DNA of 34,769 nt from JADFRD01 sp964491015 (GCA_964491015.1 CAZBEY010000014.1:1-34769), one strand, 5' to 3'. Numbered from the stretch's first letter, positions 26,014 to 34,279 are shown. Made by a program: numbers and translations. Notes: a model not told the origin generated them from the sequence alone.

Positions 26014-27164
26014 GTTATATAAATATTATTGTAAAAAAATATGATCAGTATCTATTAGGAAGTATCATTGTTCTCTGCATTTTTGGAACGGTCATGCTGT
26101 TTAGTGCGAGTTCGAATTTATCGTTAGAGCAAACCGGCAATCGTACAGATACAGTTTATCTACTGGCACATTTAAAAAGGCTGCTTGTTGGCATATGCTT
26201 TATGTTTATCTTTATGTTATTTGATTATCGAAAATTAAAAGATTGGGCATACCCTATTTTTGGCGTTTCTGTATTTTTGCTATTATTAACAAAAATACTA
26301 TTTATTATCAACGGGAATTCTTCACCTGCCCGCTGGTTATACTTGGGAAAATATTCAGTTCAAACATCTGATATAGCGCGTTTATCCTTGATCATTTTTA
26401 TTTCTGCATTTATTCATGATAAGCGAGAGCAGATTAAGGAATTTTATGGCGGGTATTTAAATATTATAACCGCTATCGGGCTTATATTTGTTTTAATCGT
26501 TTTACAACCTGACCTCAGTACAGCTTCAATCGTTTTACTCATTTCATTTATTATGCTGTTCCTTGGTGGTGCAATGATTCGGCATATTTTTACAACGGCT
26601 CTCATTTCTTTATCTGCATTGACTCTGGTTATTTTGAATTGGGAATATATGCGCCGGCGCATAATGACATTTTTGAATCCGGAAAGCGTTGGAATTGAAA
26701 ATGTATATCAAATTAAACAATCGTTAATCAGTTTAGGCAATGGAGGATTATGGGGAATGGGGCTTGGAAACAGTTTGGGGAAAAATCTCTTTCTTCCAAC
26801 ACCCCACACTGATTTTATTTTTGCCATCATCGGAGAAGAAACAGGGCTGATCGGCGCTCTTTTAGTTCTATTGTTATTTGTTGTAATCTTTCAAAGAGGA
26901 GTTCAAATTGCCAAGGAGAATGCTGATCCGTTTGGTATCATGCTTGCTCTTGGGATATCGTATAGTTTTATTCTCTATGCGTTCATCAATGCAGCTGTCG
27001 TAACAAATCTTGTCCCGACAACCGGATTAGCCATGCCGCTCATTTCCTATGGAGGATCGGGAGTTGTTGTTCATCTAGCCAGTATGGGTATTTTATTAAA
27101 TATTAGCCAATCAAAACGATCTGTATCAGGGAATTCAAACTGGAGAAAAGGTATATATGGCTAA
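26010..27164 (+). CDS. ftsW: Peptidoglycan glycosyltransferase FtsW (SEDS family)
   Basis: The protein has 384 residues and about ten membrane helices. SEDS signatures are visible: ARWLYLG, QPDLSTASIVL near residue 166, VYQIKQSLISLGNGGLWGMGLGNS, DFIFAIIGEETGLIG, and PTTGLAMPLISYGGSG near the C-terminus. FtsW polymerises septal glycan strands from lipid II together with FtsI, encoded earlier in the same cluster. RodA is the related alternative, but the dcw position supports FtsW. The ATG overlaps murD as ATGA, and the murG ATG lies eight bases before its end. Confidence 0.94.
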   Translation: MSYINIIVKKYDQYLLGSIIVLCIFGTVMLFSASSNLSLEQTGNRTDTVYLLAHLKRLLVGICFMFIFMLFDYRKLKDWAYPIFGVSVFLLLLTKILFIINGNSSPARWLYLGKYSVQTSDIARLSLIIFISAFIHDKREQIKEFYGGYLNIITAIGLIFVLIVLQPDLSTASIVLLISFIMLFLGGAMIRHIFTTALISLSALTLVILNWEYMRRRIMTFLNPESVGIENVYQIKQSLISLGNGGLWGMGLGNSLGKNLFLPTPHTDFIFAIIGEETGLIGALLVLLLFVVIFQRGVQIAKENADPFGIMLALGISYSFILYAFINAAVVTNLVPTTGLAMPLISYGGSGVVVHLASMGILLNISQSKRSVSGNSNWRKGIYG

Positions 27165-27696
27165 TTTACAATTTTTAATAACCGGTGGCGGTACGGGAGG
27201 TCATCTATTTCCAGCGATGGCTATTGGCGAAGAACTCTATTCCCGAACTGGCGCGGATATTCACTATGTTGGATCTAAGTTTGGAATTGAATCAAAAAAA
27301 TTACCGGAACGAAAATTAATGCATACATTATTACCCATTCGTGGATTGCAGAGAGGAATTTCATGGTCGTCTTTTGGAAAAAACTTAGGCCTTCCGGGGC
27401 AATTGATATGGTCGAAGATGAGGACAACAACACTTGTGAAAAAACTGCAGCCGAATGCAGTGATTGGAACCGGAGGGTATGCTTCCGCCCTGCCGCTTTA
27501 CATCGCCCGTAAACAAAATATTCCCTATTTTATTCAAGAGCAAAATTCTTTCCCGGGTATGACAACAAAGTATTTTGCTGAAAATGCAGAGATGGTTTTT
27601 ACAGCGTTCAGTGAAGTAGAAAATTACATTAAAAAAAAAACGTCTTTTCAACCGGAAACCCGGTTCGAAAAGATATTGCCGGTGGGAATCGCATGA
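27157..27696 (+). CDS. murG: MurG, N-terminal (acceptor-binding) part; frame broken at A10 run
   Basis: This frame gives 179 residues, half of a normal MurG. It has LITGGGTGGHLFPAMAIGEEL (lipid I and glycine-loop region) and FIQEQNSFPGMTTKYFA. It stays colinear with MurG up to NYIKKK at the A10 run (27631-27640), then reads about 20 unrelated residues to TGA at 27694-27696. A -1 shift at the A-run continues as N-V-F-S-T-G-N-P-V-R, the conserved MurG linker motif, and joins the next frame. The full product would be 363 residues, the normal length. MurG makes lipid II from lipid I and UDP-GlcNAc and is essential, so a functional protein must be produced somehow or the A count is wrong. Confidence 0.9.
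   Translation: MANLQFLITGGGTGGHLFPAMAIGEELYSRTGADIHYVGSKFGIESKKLPERKLMHTLLPIRGLQRGISWSSFGKNLGLPGQLIWSKMRTTTLVKKLQPNAVIGTGGYASALPLYIARKQNIPYFIQEQNSFPGMTTKYFAENAEMVFTAFSEVENYIKKKTSFQPETRFEKILPVGIA
27631..27670 (+). other. Candidate -1 frameshift site in murG (A10 run plus hairpin)
   Basis: Ten A residues (27631-27640) follow an ATT codon, so the zero frame reads AAA AAA AAA ACG. This contains the slippery heptamer A_AAA_AAA. A -1 slip reads AAC GTC TTT TCA ACC GGA and enters the GNPVR-containing frame. Nine bases after the run, AACCGG (27650-27655) pairs with CCGGTT (27660-27665) around an AAAC loop. The stem can extend through one C-C mismatch by TTTT/GAAA (27645-27648 with 27667-27670). Slippery run, spacer and hairpin together are the textbook layout for recoding. 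Transcriptional slippage on the A-run, or a missing A in the assembly, would also explain it. Confidence 0.6.
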
Positions 27697-28247
27697 CCGC
27701 ACTTAAACAATTTGATTTAGTGGATCATAAACAAACGCTATTTGTTTTCGGCGGTAGTCAGGGATCCGCAGCGATCAACCGATGTATTTCTAAAATGATT
27801 GATAATTTGAAGGATGTTCAAATTATTTGGCAAACAGGAATGAACGAATTTGAACAATTAAAACATTATGAAACAAATTCTGTCCGCGTAAGACCATTCA
27901 TTGATGATATGAAAAGCGCCTATGCTGCTGCAGACCTGGCTTTGACCAGAGCCGGCGCAATGACCATCGCAGAGCTGACAGCCTGTGGTCTACCCGGTAT
28001 CCTAATACCCCTTCCTTCTTCCGCTGACGACCACCAAACCCACAACGCAACGGCCATGGATAAACGCGGTGCAGCTAAAATGATTCCCGAGACCGAAATG
28101 AGCCCTGTCAATTTATCCGTCACGTTAAACCAATTACTCAATGACGAACACACTCTAAACCAGATGTCGGAAAACTCGAGTGCATTAGGGAAACCGAATG
28201 CAGTTTCGGTGATTGCCGATCATATTTTAGAAAGAATCAGCGCTTAA
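27693..28247 (+). CDS. murG: MurG, C-terminal (UDP-GlcNAc-binding) part
   Basis: From ATG 27693 the frame gives 184 residues, but its open frame extends back to the A10 run and includes GNPVRKDIAGGNR before this ATG. It carries the donor-domain motifs FVFGGSQGSAAIN, ALTRAGAMTIAELTACGLPGILIPLP and DDHQTHNATAMDKRGAA, all typical of MurG. The ATG overlaps the upstream TGA as ATGA, so reinitiation could in principle make this half as a separate protein. That would lack the GNPVR linker, so a joined product is more likely. The stop overlaps the murC ATG by one base. Confidence 0.9.
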   Translation: MTALKQFDLVDHKQTLFVFGGSQGSAAINRCISKMIDNLKDVQIIWQTGMNEFEQLKHYETNSVRVRPFIDDMKSAYAAADLALTRAGAMTIAELTACGLPGILIPLPSSADDHQTHNATAMDKRGAAKMIPETEMSPVNLSVTLNQLLNDEHTLNQMSENSSALGKPNAVSVIADHILERISA

Positions 28248-29635
28248 TGTTCAGAAAAGTAAAAAAAGTCCATTTTGTTGGTATCGGAGGCATTGGTATG
28301 AGCGGTATTGCTGAATTATTATTAAACCTCGGGTTTGAAATCAGTGGTTCGGATATTAATCACTCATCGATTATTGATAAATTGATCAAACTTGGTGCTG
28401 ATATTCAAATGGGGCATAGAGCAGAAAATCTGACCAATGCAGACGTTTTGGTATATTCAAGCGCTGTCCATAAAGATAATCCTGAAATTATTGCAGCCTG
28501 TAAAAAAAACATTCCTGTTATCCGTCGGGCAGAAATGCTTGGTGAACTTATTGCGGTAAAAGAAACGAGCATCGGTGTTGGCGGAACCCACGGAAAAACA
28601 ACCACATCTTCAATGATTGGTACTATTTTAACCGAAGGGAAATTAGATCCTACGCTTGTCGTCGGCGGATTAGTTAAAACCATCGATTCAAATTCAAAGC
28701 TTGGATCGGGTGACATAATTGTTGTGGAGGCAGATGAATATGATCGCAGTTTTCTAGCGTTACGCCCCACCATCAGTGTCATTACAAATATTGAACTGGA
28801 GCATACGGATTGTTACCAGGATATCGATGATCTTAAACAAACATTTTTACAATTCGCAAATTCTTCACCTTTCTACGGAGCTGTAATCGTTTGCACGGAT
28901 TCACCGTCACTCCAAGAAATAGTCCCTGATATAAAACGTCCGGTCATTAGCTATGGCTTTAATGACAGCGCCGACTTACACGCTGACAATATATGTTTTA
29001 ATGAATCTCAAGCAGTTTACACGCTTTATGCTTATGGCAGGGAAAATGGAACCATCACGTTAAATGTTCCCGGCGAGCATAATGTATCGAATTCCCTTGC
29101 TGCCATCGCTGTGGGGATAGAAATGGGGTTGAAAATTGACCACATTGCTAAGGGGTTGAAAGCATACACCGGAGTTCGCAGACGATTTGAAATCAAGGGA
29201 ATTTCCAATGATATTATGGTCGTTGATGATTACGCTCATCATCCCACAGAAGTAAAGGCGACCTTGAAGGCAGCAAAAAAAGGGTGGGACCGTAGAATTG
29301 TGTCTGTTTTTCAACCACATTTATATACACGAACCAGAGATTTTTATGAAGATTTTGCTTTAGCATTTCAACGTTCTGATATTCTAATCGTTACAGATGT
29401 TTACCCTGCCCGTGAAGAACCAATTAACGGTATTAGTGGTGCCATGGTTTCTAATGCAGCACGCCAAGCTGGTCATGAGAACGTTCATTATGTACAAAAT
29501 CTCGACGATTTAATAAGTCATTTAGATAAAATTGTTCTTCCGGGTGATATGGTTATCACTATTGGTGCCGGTACTATTTGGCGCTATTCTGAAAAATATT
29601 TCGGGCATTTAAAATCGTTGGAGGCAGCTGCTTAA
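28247..29635 (+). CDS. murC: UDP-N-acetylmuramate:L-alanine ligase MurC
   Basis: The protein has 462 residues. The N-terminal UDP-binding domain begins VHFVGIGGIGMSGIAELL. The P-loop is GGTHGKTTTSSM, with the MurC-typical His in place of Asn. VVEADEYDRSFL, ITNIELEHTDCY, and the C-terminal VVDDYAHHPTEVKATL and QPHLYTRTRDFY follow. MurC adds L-alanine to UDP-MurNAc, the first peptide step in the cytoplasm. The start overlaps the murG stop by one base (TAATG) and murB follows within two bases. Confidence 0.97.
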   Translation: MFRKVKKVHFVGIGGIGMSGIAELLLNLGFEISGSDINHSSIIDKLIKLGADIQMGHRAENLTNADVLVYSSAVHKDNPEIIAACKKNIPVIRRAEMLGELIAVKETSIGVGGTHGKTTTSSMIGTILTEGKLDPTLVVGGLVKTIDSNSKLGSGDIIVVEADEYDRSFLALRPTISVITNIELEHTDCYQDIDDLKQTFLQFANSSPFYGAVIVCTDSPSLQEIVPDIKRPVISYGFNDSADLHADNICFNESQAVYTLYAYGRENGTITLNVPGEHNVSNSLAAIAVGIEMGLKIDHIAKGLKAYTGVRRRFEIKGISNDIMVVDDYAHHPTEVKATLKAAKKGWDRRIVSVFQPHLYTRTRDFYEDFALAFQRSDILIVTDVYPAREEPINGISGAMVSNAARQAGHENVHYVQNLDDLISHLDKIVLPGDMVITIGAGTIWRYSEKYFGHLKSLEAAA

Positions 29636-29636
29636 G

Positions 29637-30557
29637 GTGAGCAAAATGGCAGAATTGAAACGAATAGTCAAAGGGTCGCTTCTGGAAAAAGAACCAATGT
29701 CTGCTCATACCACATACGGAATTGGTGGTCCGGCATGGGCATTCATTACACCAAATGATGAAACTGATTTAAGTGAAATCTTGCAATTTGCTGATTCAAA
29801 CTCAATCCCTATCTACATTGTTGGATCAGGATCCAACCTTCTTGTAGCGGATGAAGGAATTAATGGTATTGTCATAACATTAGGGAAATCTTTTAAGAGT
29901 CTGCGAATATCAGAAAATAAGATTTTCGCAGAATCCGGTGTCATGCTTGGACATTTGGTGAAAGAGAGCATGAAAAATAATTTAACCGGATTGGAAAGTA
30001 TGATTGGTGTTCCTGGGACTCTCGGTGGCGCATTAAAAATGAATGCAGGCGCCTTTGGCAGCGAAATATCAAATTGTCTAACAAATATTCGTGTGATGAG
30101 CTTTTCAGGAAATATTAAAAAATTACAAGTTAGTGACATCGAATTCAGTTACAGACATTCTTCCTTTAACAAGAACCAAATCATTATCAGCGCTGACTTC
30201 GAATTGGAAGAAGCTTCGTCAGAAACTATTTTAAAAAAGCGTGAGATGGCCAGTTTAGGAAGGAAAAATACTCAACCTCTTCGATACCGGTCTGCGGGTA
30301 GTGTATTCAAAAATCCAACGCCTGATCTTGCAGCCGGTTATTTAATCGATAAAGCAGGTCTCAAAGGTACACGCATTGGTGAATCCGAAATTTCAACCCA
30401 ACACGGTAATTTTTTCATTAACCACGGCCAGGCAAAGGCCAGCGATATAATCGATCTTATTCGCATTGCCAGAAAAAATGTTTATGAAAAATTTGACATT
30501 ATGCTCAATCTCGAAATAAAAACATTGGGATTCCAGAAGGACGTTTTTTCAATATGA
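29637..30557 (+). CDS. murB: UDP-N-acetylenolpyruvoylglucosamine reductase MurB
   Basis: The protein has 306 residues. The FAD-binding domain shows TYGIGGPAWAF, YIVGSGSNLLVADEG and GVPGTLGGALKMNAGAFG. The substrate domain has FSYRHSSFN, RSAGSVFKNP with the catalytic Ser, and a late Glu in LNLEIKTLG. Overall it resembles the shorter type II MurB. It reduces UDP-GlcNAc-enolpyruvate to UDP-MurNAc with NADPH. Two starts are possible: GTG 29637, with GGAGG 12 bases upstream, and ATG 29646, with AAGGTG six bases upstream. The sequence does not decide. The stop overlaps the ftsQ ATG (ATGA). Confidence 0.95.
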   Translation: MSKMAELKRIVKGSLLEKEPMSAHTTYGIGGPAWAFITPNDETDLSEILQFADSNSIPIYIVGSGSNLLVADEGINGIVITLGKSFKSLRISENKIFAESGVMLGHLVKESMKNNLTGLESMIGVPGTLGGALKMNAGAFGSEISNCLTNIRVMSFSGNIKKLQVSDIEFSYRHSSFNKNQIIISADFELEEASSETILKKREMASLGRKNTQPLRYRSAGSVFKNPTPDLAAGYLIDKAGLKGTRIGESEISTQHGNFFINHGQAKASDIIDLIRIARKNVYEKFDIMLNLEIKTLGFQKDVFSI

Positions 30558-31315
30558 ATAATAAAAAGAAACAAATGAATTGGCGTTTAATCATTGGAAC
30601 AGCATTGACTTCAATGATAATTGGATTATCATTGTTATCCTTTCATTGGTCTGTTTATACAAAATTTAATCTTGTGAATAATATTATTATCCAGGGGGAT
30701 AAAATTATTCCAAAAAATGAATATTATCAGTCTCTTTCTTCCTTATTGGGAATCTCAATTGATGAAATTGATATACGCGAAGCCGGAATGCTCTTAGAAA
30801 GTCATCCATTTGTTCATGCGGCCAGGGTAAGCAAAACATACCCAAACACGCTCCATATCGAAATTGCAGAAAGAGAACCGGTCGCACTTTTGAATATGAA
30901 ACCCACATTATATGTAGATAATGAAGGAGTGGTTCTTCCGGAATTAGGTCTTGTCGGAGAAAAGTTAATACCTATTATGTCCGGTTTTAACTCTGCGCGT
31001 GAACTCTATCCTATCGGACATCAAACCGTCTCACTGAAAGTTCTTGAATCTGTATCGGTCATTGACCAAATCATAGAATTCTTTCCAAGTTTATATAATA
31101 ATCTTTCTGAAATAACATTGAATTCTAACGAAGAGTTTGTATTAATACTGGCTGAATATCCCACAAGAGTAATTTTGGGAAAAGACAGAATCTTGGACAA
31201 AATTCAAATACTGATATCCTTTTCGGAATCACTGCCGGACAATAGGGGATTAAATCAATTTACATTACTAGACTTGCGCTACAATCGCCAAGTTATTGCA
31301 AAGGTTCGAGCGTGA
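30554..31315 (+). CDS. ftsQ: FtsQ/DivIB-type divisome protein
   Basis: The protein has 253 residues. It has a short basic cytoplasmic tail, one membrane helix (about 12-32) and a POTRA domain (about 35-105). Recognisable pieces are IIIQGDKIIPKNEYYQSL and HPFVHAARVSKTYPNTLHIEIAEREPVALL. A beta domain ending in FTLLDLRYNRQVIAKV follows. FtsQ recruits and restrains the FtsL-FtsB and FtsW-FtsI complex in the periplasm. The call rests on the POTRA pattern and on its place between murB and ftsA. It overlaps both neighbours by four bases (ATGA and GTGA). Confidence 0.9.
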   Translation: MNNKKKQMNWRLIIGTALTSMIIGLSLLSFHWSVYTKFNLVNNIIIQGDKIIPKNEYYQSLSSLLGISIDEIDIREAGMLLESHPFVHAARVSKTYPNTLHIEIAEREPVALLNMKPTLYVDNEGVVLPELGLVGEKLIPIMSGFNSARELYPIGHQTVSLKVLESVSVIDQIIEFFPSLYNNLSEITLNSNEEFVLILAEYPTRVILGKDRILDKIQILISFSESLPDNRGLNQFTLLDLRYNRQVIAKVRA

Positions 31316-32586
31316 AACCCATCCATAAAAATAATTCACAACTGATTAGAGTCGGTTTGGATGTCGGATCGTCATTCATCACCTGCGCTATTGTTGATAG
31401 ATCAGACAAAGAGAATGAAATAAAATTATTAGGGATTGGCCGCTCCCCTTCAGCAGGATTGAAAAATGGATCGGTTATTCATCGCGACAAATTGATGGAT
31501 GCAATGGAAGCAGCCGTAAAAGATGCAGAACTAATGTCAGGGCACAAAGTAGAAAAGGCTGTATTAAGCATTTCGGGTGAAAATATACGCGGTATCAATA
31601 CGCAAGGTGCAATCGCCGTTCAGCGAGGCCAGCATTCAACCATCCCCATTGAGAATGAAATAACGGAACACGATGTATTCCGTGTAATGGAAATGGCGCG
31701 GGCTCTCTCCCTCCCTACCGACAGGGATATCATGCACGTTCTCCCCCAGGAATATGTTATAGATACCATGGATAAAATCAAAGATCCGGTGGGAATGTCC
31801 GGGCGGAGATTGGAGGCGAAAGTTCATTTAATAACTGTTCCCAGTACTGCAGCAAAGAATTTGGTTAATTGTACAGAAGAGCTCGGTATTAAGGTGGATG
31901 GCCTCGTATTTCAGGGCTTGGCATGCGCCCTGACTACCTTGGACGACGATGAGAAAGATCTTGGTGTGGCTATTGTAAATATTGGAGGCGGAACAACGGA
32001 AATCGTCGTGTACCATGAAGATGGTATTCGTCATTCTGCTGTTTTGGGAATTGGTTCAAACAGTATTACCAATGATATAGCCGTGATGCTTCAGATTGGC
32101 ATTGAAGAAGCCGAAAATATTAAAAGAAAATATGCGTCGGCAAAATCATCCATGTCATCCACAGAATTGGAATTTGATCTTCCTGTAAAAAATGGTGGAT
32201 TGGCGAGAAAAGTTTCCGAACATGAATTATCAAGATATGTGGAGGCTCGCGTAATTGAAATTCTTCAATTGATCGCAAGAGAAATACATCGAGCTGACAT
32301 TCGAGAACAATTGACCTACGGAGTTGTTTTAACTGGAGGCGGCTCTCAATTAAGGAATATTACTCCATTAGCAGAGGAAATATTAAAAATGAGAGTCAGA
32401 AAAGGGATTCCAAAAAATATCAGTGGAGCTGTTGACGTTGTATCTGATGCAGAGTTTACTACTGTAATTGGACTGACAGAGTGGATGGATGTAAGAGATG
32501 AATTATCTCCTACCACCATGCCGGAAAAACCAACATTTGAACGAGCCGTCGGTTGGCTCAAGCAATGGATAAAAGGATTCTATTGA
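31312..32586 (+). CDS. ftsA: Cell division protein FtsA
   Basis: The protein has 424 residues of the actin-like ATPase family. Phosphate and adenosine loops are seen in RVGLDVGSSFITCAIV, VNIGGGTTEIVVYHEDG and VLTGGGSQLRNI. The SHS2/1C insertion lies about residues 85-165. The C-terminal ERAVGWLKQWIKGFY is an amphipathic membrane-targeting helix, which tethers FtsZ filaments to the inner membrane. The start is GTG 31312, forming a GTGA overlap with the ftsQ stop. A gap of 42 bases, the only sizeable one in the cluster, separates it from ftsZ. Confidence 0.95.
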   Translation: MKPIHKNNSQLIRVGLDVGSSFITCAIVDRSDKENEIKLLGIGRSPSAGLKNGSVIHRDKLMDAMEAAVKDAELMSGHKVEKAVLSISGENIRGINTQGAIAVQRGQHSTIPIENEITEHDVFRVMEMARALSLPTDRDIMHVLPQEYVIDTMDKIKDPVGMSGRRLEAKVHLITVPSTAAKNLVNCTEELGIKVDGLVFQGLACALTTLDDDEKDLGVAIVNIGGGTTEIVVYHEDGIRHSAVLGIGSNSITNDIAVMLQIGIEEAENIKRKYASAKSSMSSTELEFDLPVKNGGLARKVSEHELSRYVEARVIEILQLIAREIHRADIREQLTYGVVLTGGGSQLRNITPLAEEILKMRVRKGIPKNISGAVDVVSDAEFTTVIGLTEWMDVRDELSPTTMPEKPTFERAVGWLKQWIKGFY

Positions 32587-32615
32587 GAATAGACACATAC
32601 CTAACGACCAAACGC

Positions 32616-32621
32616 AAGGAG
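32616..32621 (+). promoter_or_regulatory. Strong Shine-Dalgarno of ftsZ
   Basis: AAGGAG lies seven bases before the ATG at 32629. It is the clearest ribosome binding site in the cluster, where other genes rely on stop-start overlaps. It supports 32629 rather than the internal ATG 32650 as the ftsZ start, and fits the high FtsZ level cells need. Confidence 0.7.
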
Positions 32622-32628
32622 AACACCT

Positions 32629-33819
32629 ATGTTATTTGAATTTGATAGTATGGCAGAACAAAAAGCCAAACTAAAAGTCATCGGAGTAGGCGGAGCCGGT
32701 GGAAACGCCGTCAATCGCATGATACAAGCAGGAATGCAAGGCGTAGATTTTATTGTAATCAATACGGACGCCCAAGACCTGGAAAACAATGCAGCCAAGC
32801 TTAAGATACAAATCGGCAAAAATCTGACCAAAGGTCTTGGCGCCGGTGCAAAATCAGACGTTGGCAGAGAAGCCGTCGAAGCAGACCGAGAAGCAGTCCA
32901 AAGCATACTTGAGGGAGCTGATATGGTCTTTATTACTGCCGGGATGGGCGGTGGAACAGGTACAGGTGCAGCGTCAGCCGTTGCTCAAATGGCCAAGGAA
33001 TTAGAAATACTCACCGTTGGGATCATTACACTTCCTTTTAATTTTGAAGGTCCCAAACGTATGAATCGCGGATTAGGTGGTCTTTCCGACTTACGAAAAT
33101 CGTGTGATACTGTCATCTCAATCCCGAATCAAAAACTCATGTCAATTGTTGACAATAATACAACGGTGGTTGAAGCATTCAAGTTGGCTGATTCCATACT
33201 CCATCAAGCTGCAAAAGGTATATCTGATCTAATCAATGTTCATGGATTAATTAATCTGGATTTTGCCGACGTAGAAACCATAATGAAAAACATGGGTGAG
33301 GCGATTATGGGTACCGGTATTGCCAGTGGTGAAGAACGGGCAGTATTGGCTGCACAACAGGCCATTTCCAGTCCATTATTGGATAGTGCATCCATCAGCG
33401 GAGCACAAGGTGTCCTGGTCAATATTACCGGCGGACCGGATCTCACATTAATGGAAGTGGATGAGGCAACATCCATCATTTTTGAAGAAGCAGGTGATGA
33501 CGCTAATATTATTTTTGGCGCCGTAATAGATCCAAGAATGACTGAAGAAATTCGTGTCACGGTTATTGCGACCGGATTTAACCAGAGGATTCCAAAAGAA
33601 GTGGTTAAGGAAACAAAACAATTCATAGACATTCCGAGACAAAAGCAGGCAAGAATCCTTGCTGATGAGGAAAATGTCCCTCTGTTTAATCGGAAAATTT
33701 CAGAGGAAGATAAAAGCAGCCGCCCATCCGTTTCTAAATTCCATTTTGATGATACGAATCCGGTCATTTATGGAGATGATATTGAAATCCCGGCGTTTAT
33801 TCGTCGTCAACATGAGTAA
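32629..33819 (+). CDS. ftsZ: Cell division GTPase FtsZ
   Basis: The protein has 396 residues. The GTPase domain starts KLKVIGVGGAGGNAVNRM and contains the tubulin signature GGGTGTG at residues 107-113. The T7 synergy loop is LINLDFADVETIM, with the catalytic acidic residues needed for GTP hydrolysis between subunits. A flexible linker (about 325-378) leads to the C-terminal peptide DIEIPAFIRRQ, which binds FtsA and other tethers. FtsZ assembles the division ring. It is the last gene of the cluster and is followed by a palindromic repeat and a terminator. Confidence 0.98.
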   Translation: MLFEFDSMAEQKAKLKVIGVGGAGGNAVNRMIQAGMQGVDFIVINTDAQDLENNAAKLKIQIGKNLTKGLGAGAKSDVGREAVEADREAVQSILEGADMVFITAGMGGGTGTGAASAVAQMAKELEILTVGIITLPFNFEGPKRMNRGLGGLSDLRKSCDTVISIPNQKLMSIVDNNTTVVEAFKLADSILHQAAKGISDLINVHGLINLDFADVETIMKNMGEAIMGTGIASGEERAVLAAQQAISSPLLDSASISGAQGVLVNITGGPDLTLMEVDEATSIIFEEAGDDANIIFGAVIDPRMTEEIRVTVIATGFNQRIPKEVVKETKQFIDIPRQKQARILADEENVPLFNRKISEEDKSSRPSVSKFHFDDTNPVIYGDDIEIPAFIRRQHE

Positions 33820-33827
33820 CGATTTTT

Positions 33828-33933
33828 GTCATCGCGAATCTCGTCATTTGCGGCGGGATGAAGCGATCTCCTAGCATTCTTCAACGTAAGGAGATTGCCG
33901 CGACCTCCGATAAATCGGAATCCTCGCAATGAC
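33828..33933. repeat. Long imperfect palindrome, dispersed-repeat (MITE-like) element
   Basis: The outer arms GTCATCGCGA (33828-33837) and TCGCAATGAC (33924-33933) are near-complementary. Inner arms GCGATCTCCT (33863-33872) and AGGAGATTGC (33889-33898) also pair. The words GTCATTGCGAGG and GCAATCTCC in inverted order are common in intergenic mobile palindromes of many bacterial genomes. It lies between ftsZ and the terminator and codes for nothing convincing. With one copy in the window, mobility is inferred from resemblance. Confidence 0.6.
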
Positions 33934-33985
33934 GAAACAATAAAATATAAAAATTCTTGGGTTTGGCTAAGAAAGTTAGGTAATA

Positions 33986-34017
33986 AAAAACCCTCTGCCG
34001 GATGGCCGGGGGTTTTT
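33986..34017. terminator. Bidirectional intrinsic terminator between ftsZ and rpmB
   Basis: AAAAACCC (33986-33993) pairs with GGGTTTTT (34010-34017), and an inner GCC-GGAT-GGC hairpin (33997-34006) caps the stem. The T-run follows on both strands. It sits in the convergent gap, so it can end both the dcw transcript and the rpmB transcript. Confidence 0.85.
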
Positions 34018-34042
34018 GCAATTTTGAGTGGATTAAAGAATT

Positions 34043-34279
34043 TTAAACTTTTAAACCACGAGTACGCATTTCTTTCACTACTTTTGTAATTCCCTTTTTA
34101 TCTATTAAACGCATCCCTTGCGTGGATACATTCAGCGTCACATACCGTTTTTCGTCCGGAAGCCAAAAACGCTTCTTTTGAAGATTAATATTAAACCGAC
34201 GACGTGTTTTATTGTGTGCATGGCTCACATTATTTCCATACATGGGTTTTTTGCCGGTGACGTCACATATTCTACTCAT
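34043..34279 (-). CDS. rpmB: 50S ribosomal protein L28
   Basis: The protein has 78 residues, the usual length. MSRICDVTGKKPMYGNNVSHAHNKT-type N-terminal features, the RRRFNINLQKKRFW core and the final GLKV-type tail match bacterial L28. It is a structural protein of the large ribosomal subunit. There are no zinc-binding cysteine pairs, so this is the C-minus form. The ATG has an AGGAAG Shine-Dalgarno about eight bases upstream. It is convergent with ftsZ and stands alone; rpmG does not follow. Confidence 0.95.
   Translation of the reverse strand: MSRICDVTGKKPMYGNNVSHAHNKTRRRFNINLQKKRFWLPDEKRYVTLNVSTQGMRLIDKKGITKVVKEMRTRGLKV

Noticed and set aside
27157..28247. A genuinely two-subunit MurG, like the eukaryotic Alg14/Alg13 split, suggested by the ATGA overlap at 27693.
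   Set aside because: The conserved GNPVR linker is encoded in the -1 frame upstream of the second ATG, starting right after the A10 run. The second frame is therefore not naturally begun at 27693, and a frameshift explains the data better.
33895..34089. Plus-strand frame of 64 codons after ftsZ.
   Set aside because: It is built from the palindromic repeat, the terminator hairpin and the antisense 3' end of rpmB.
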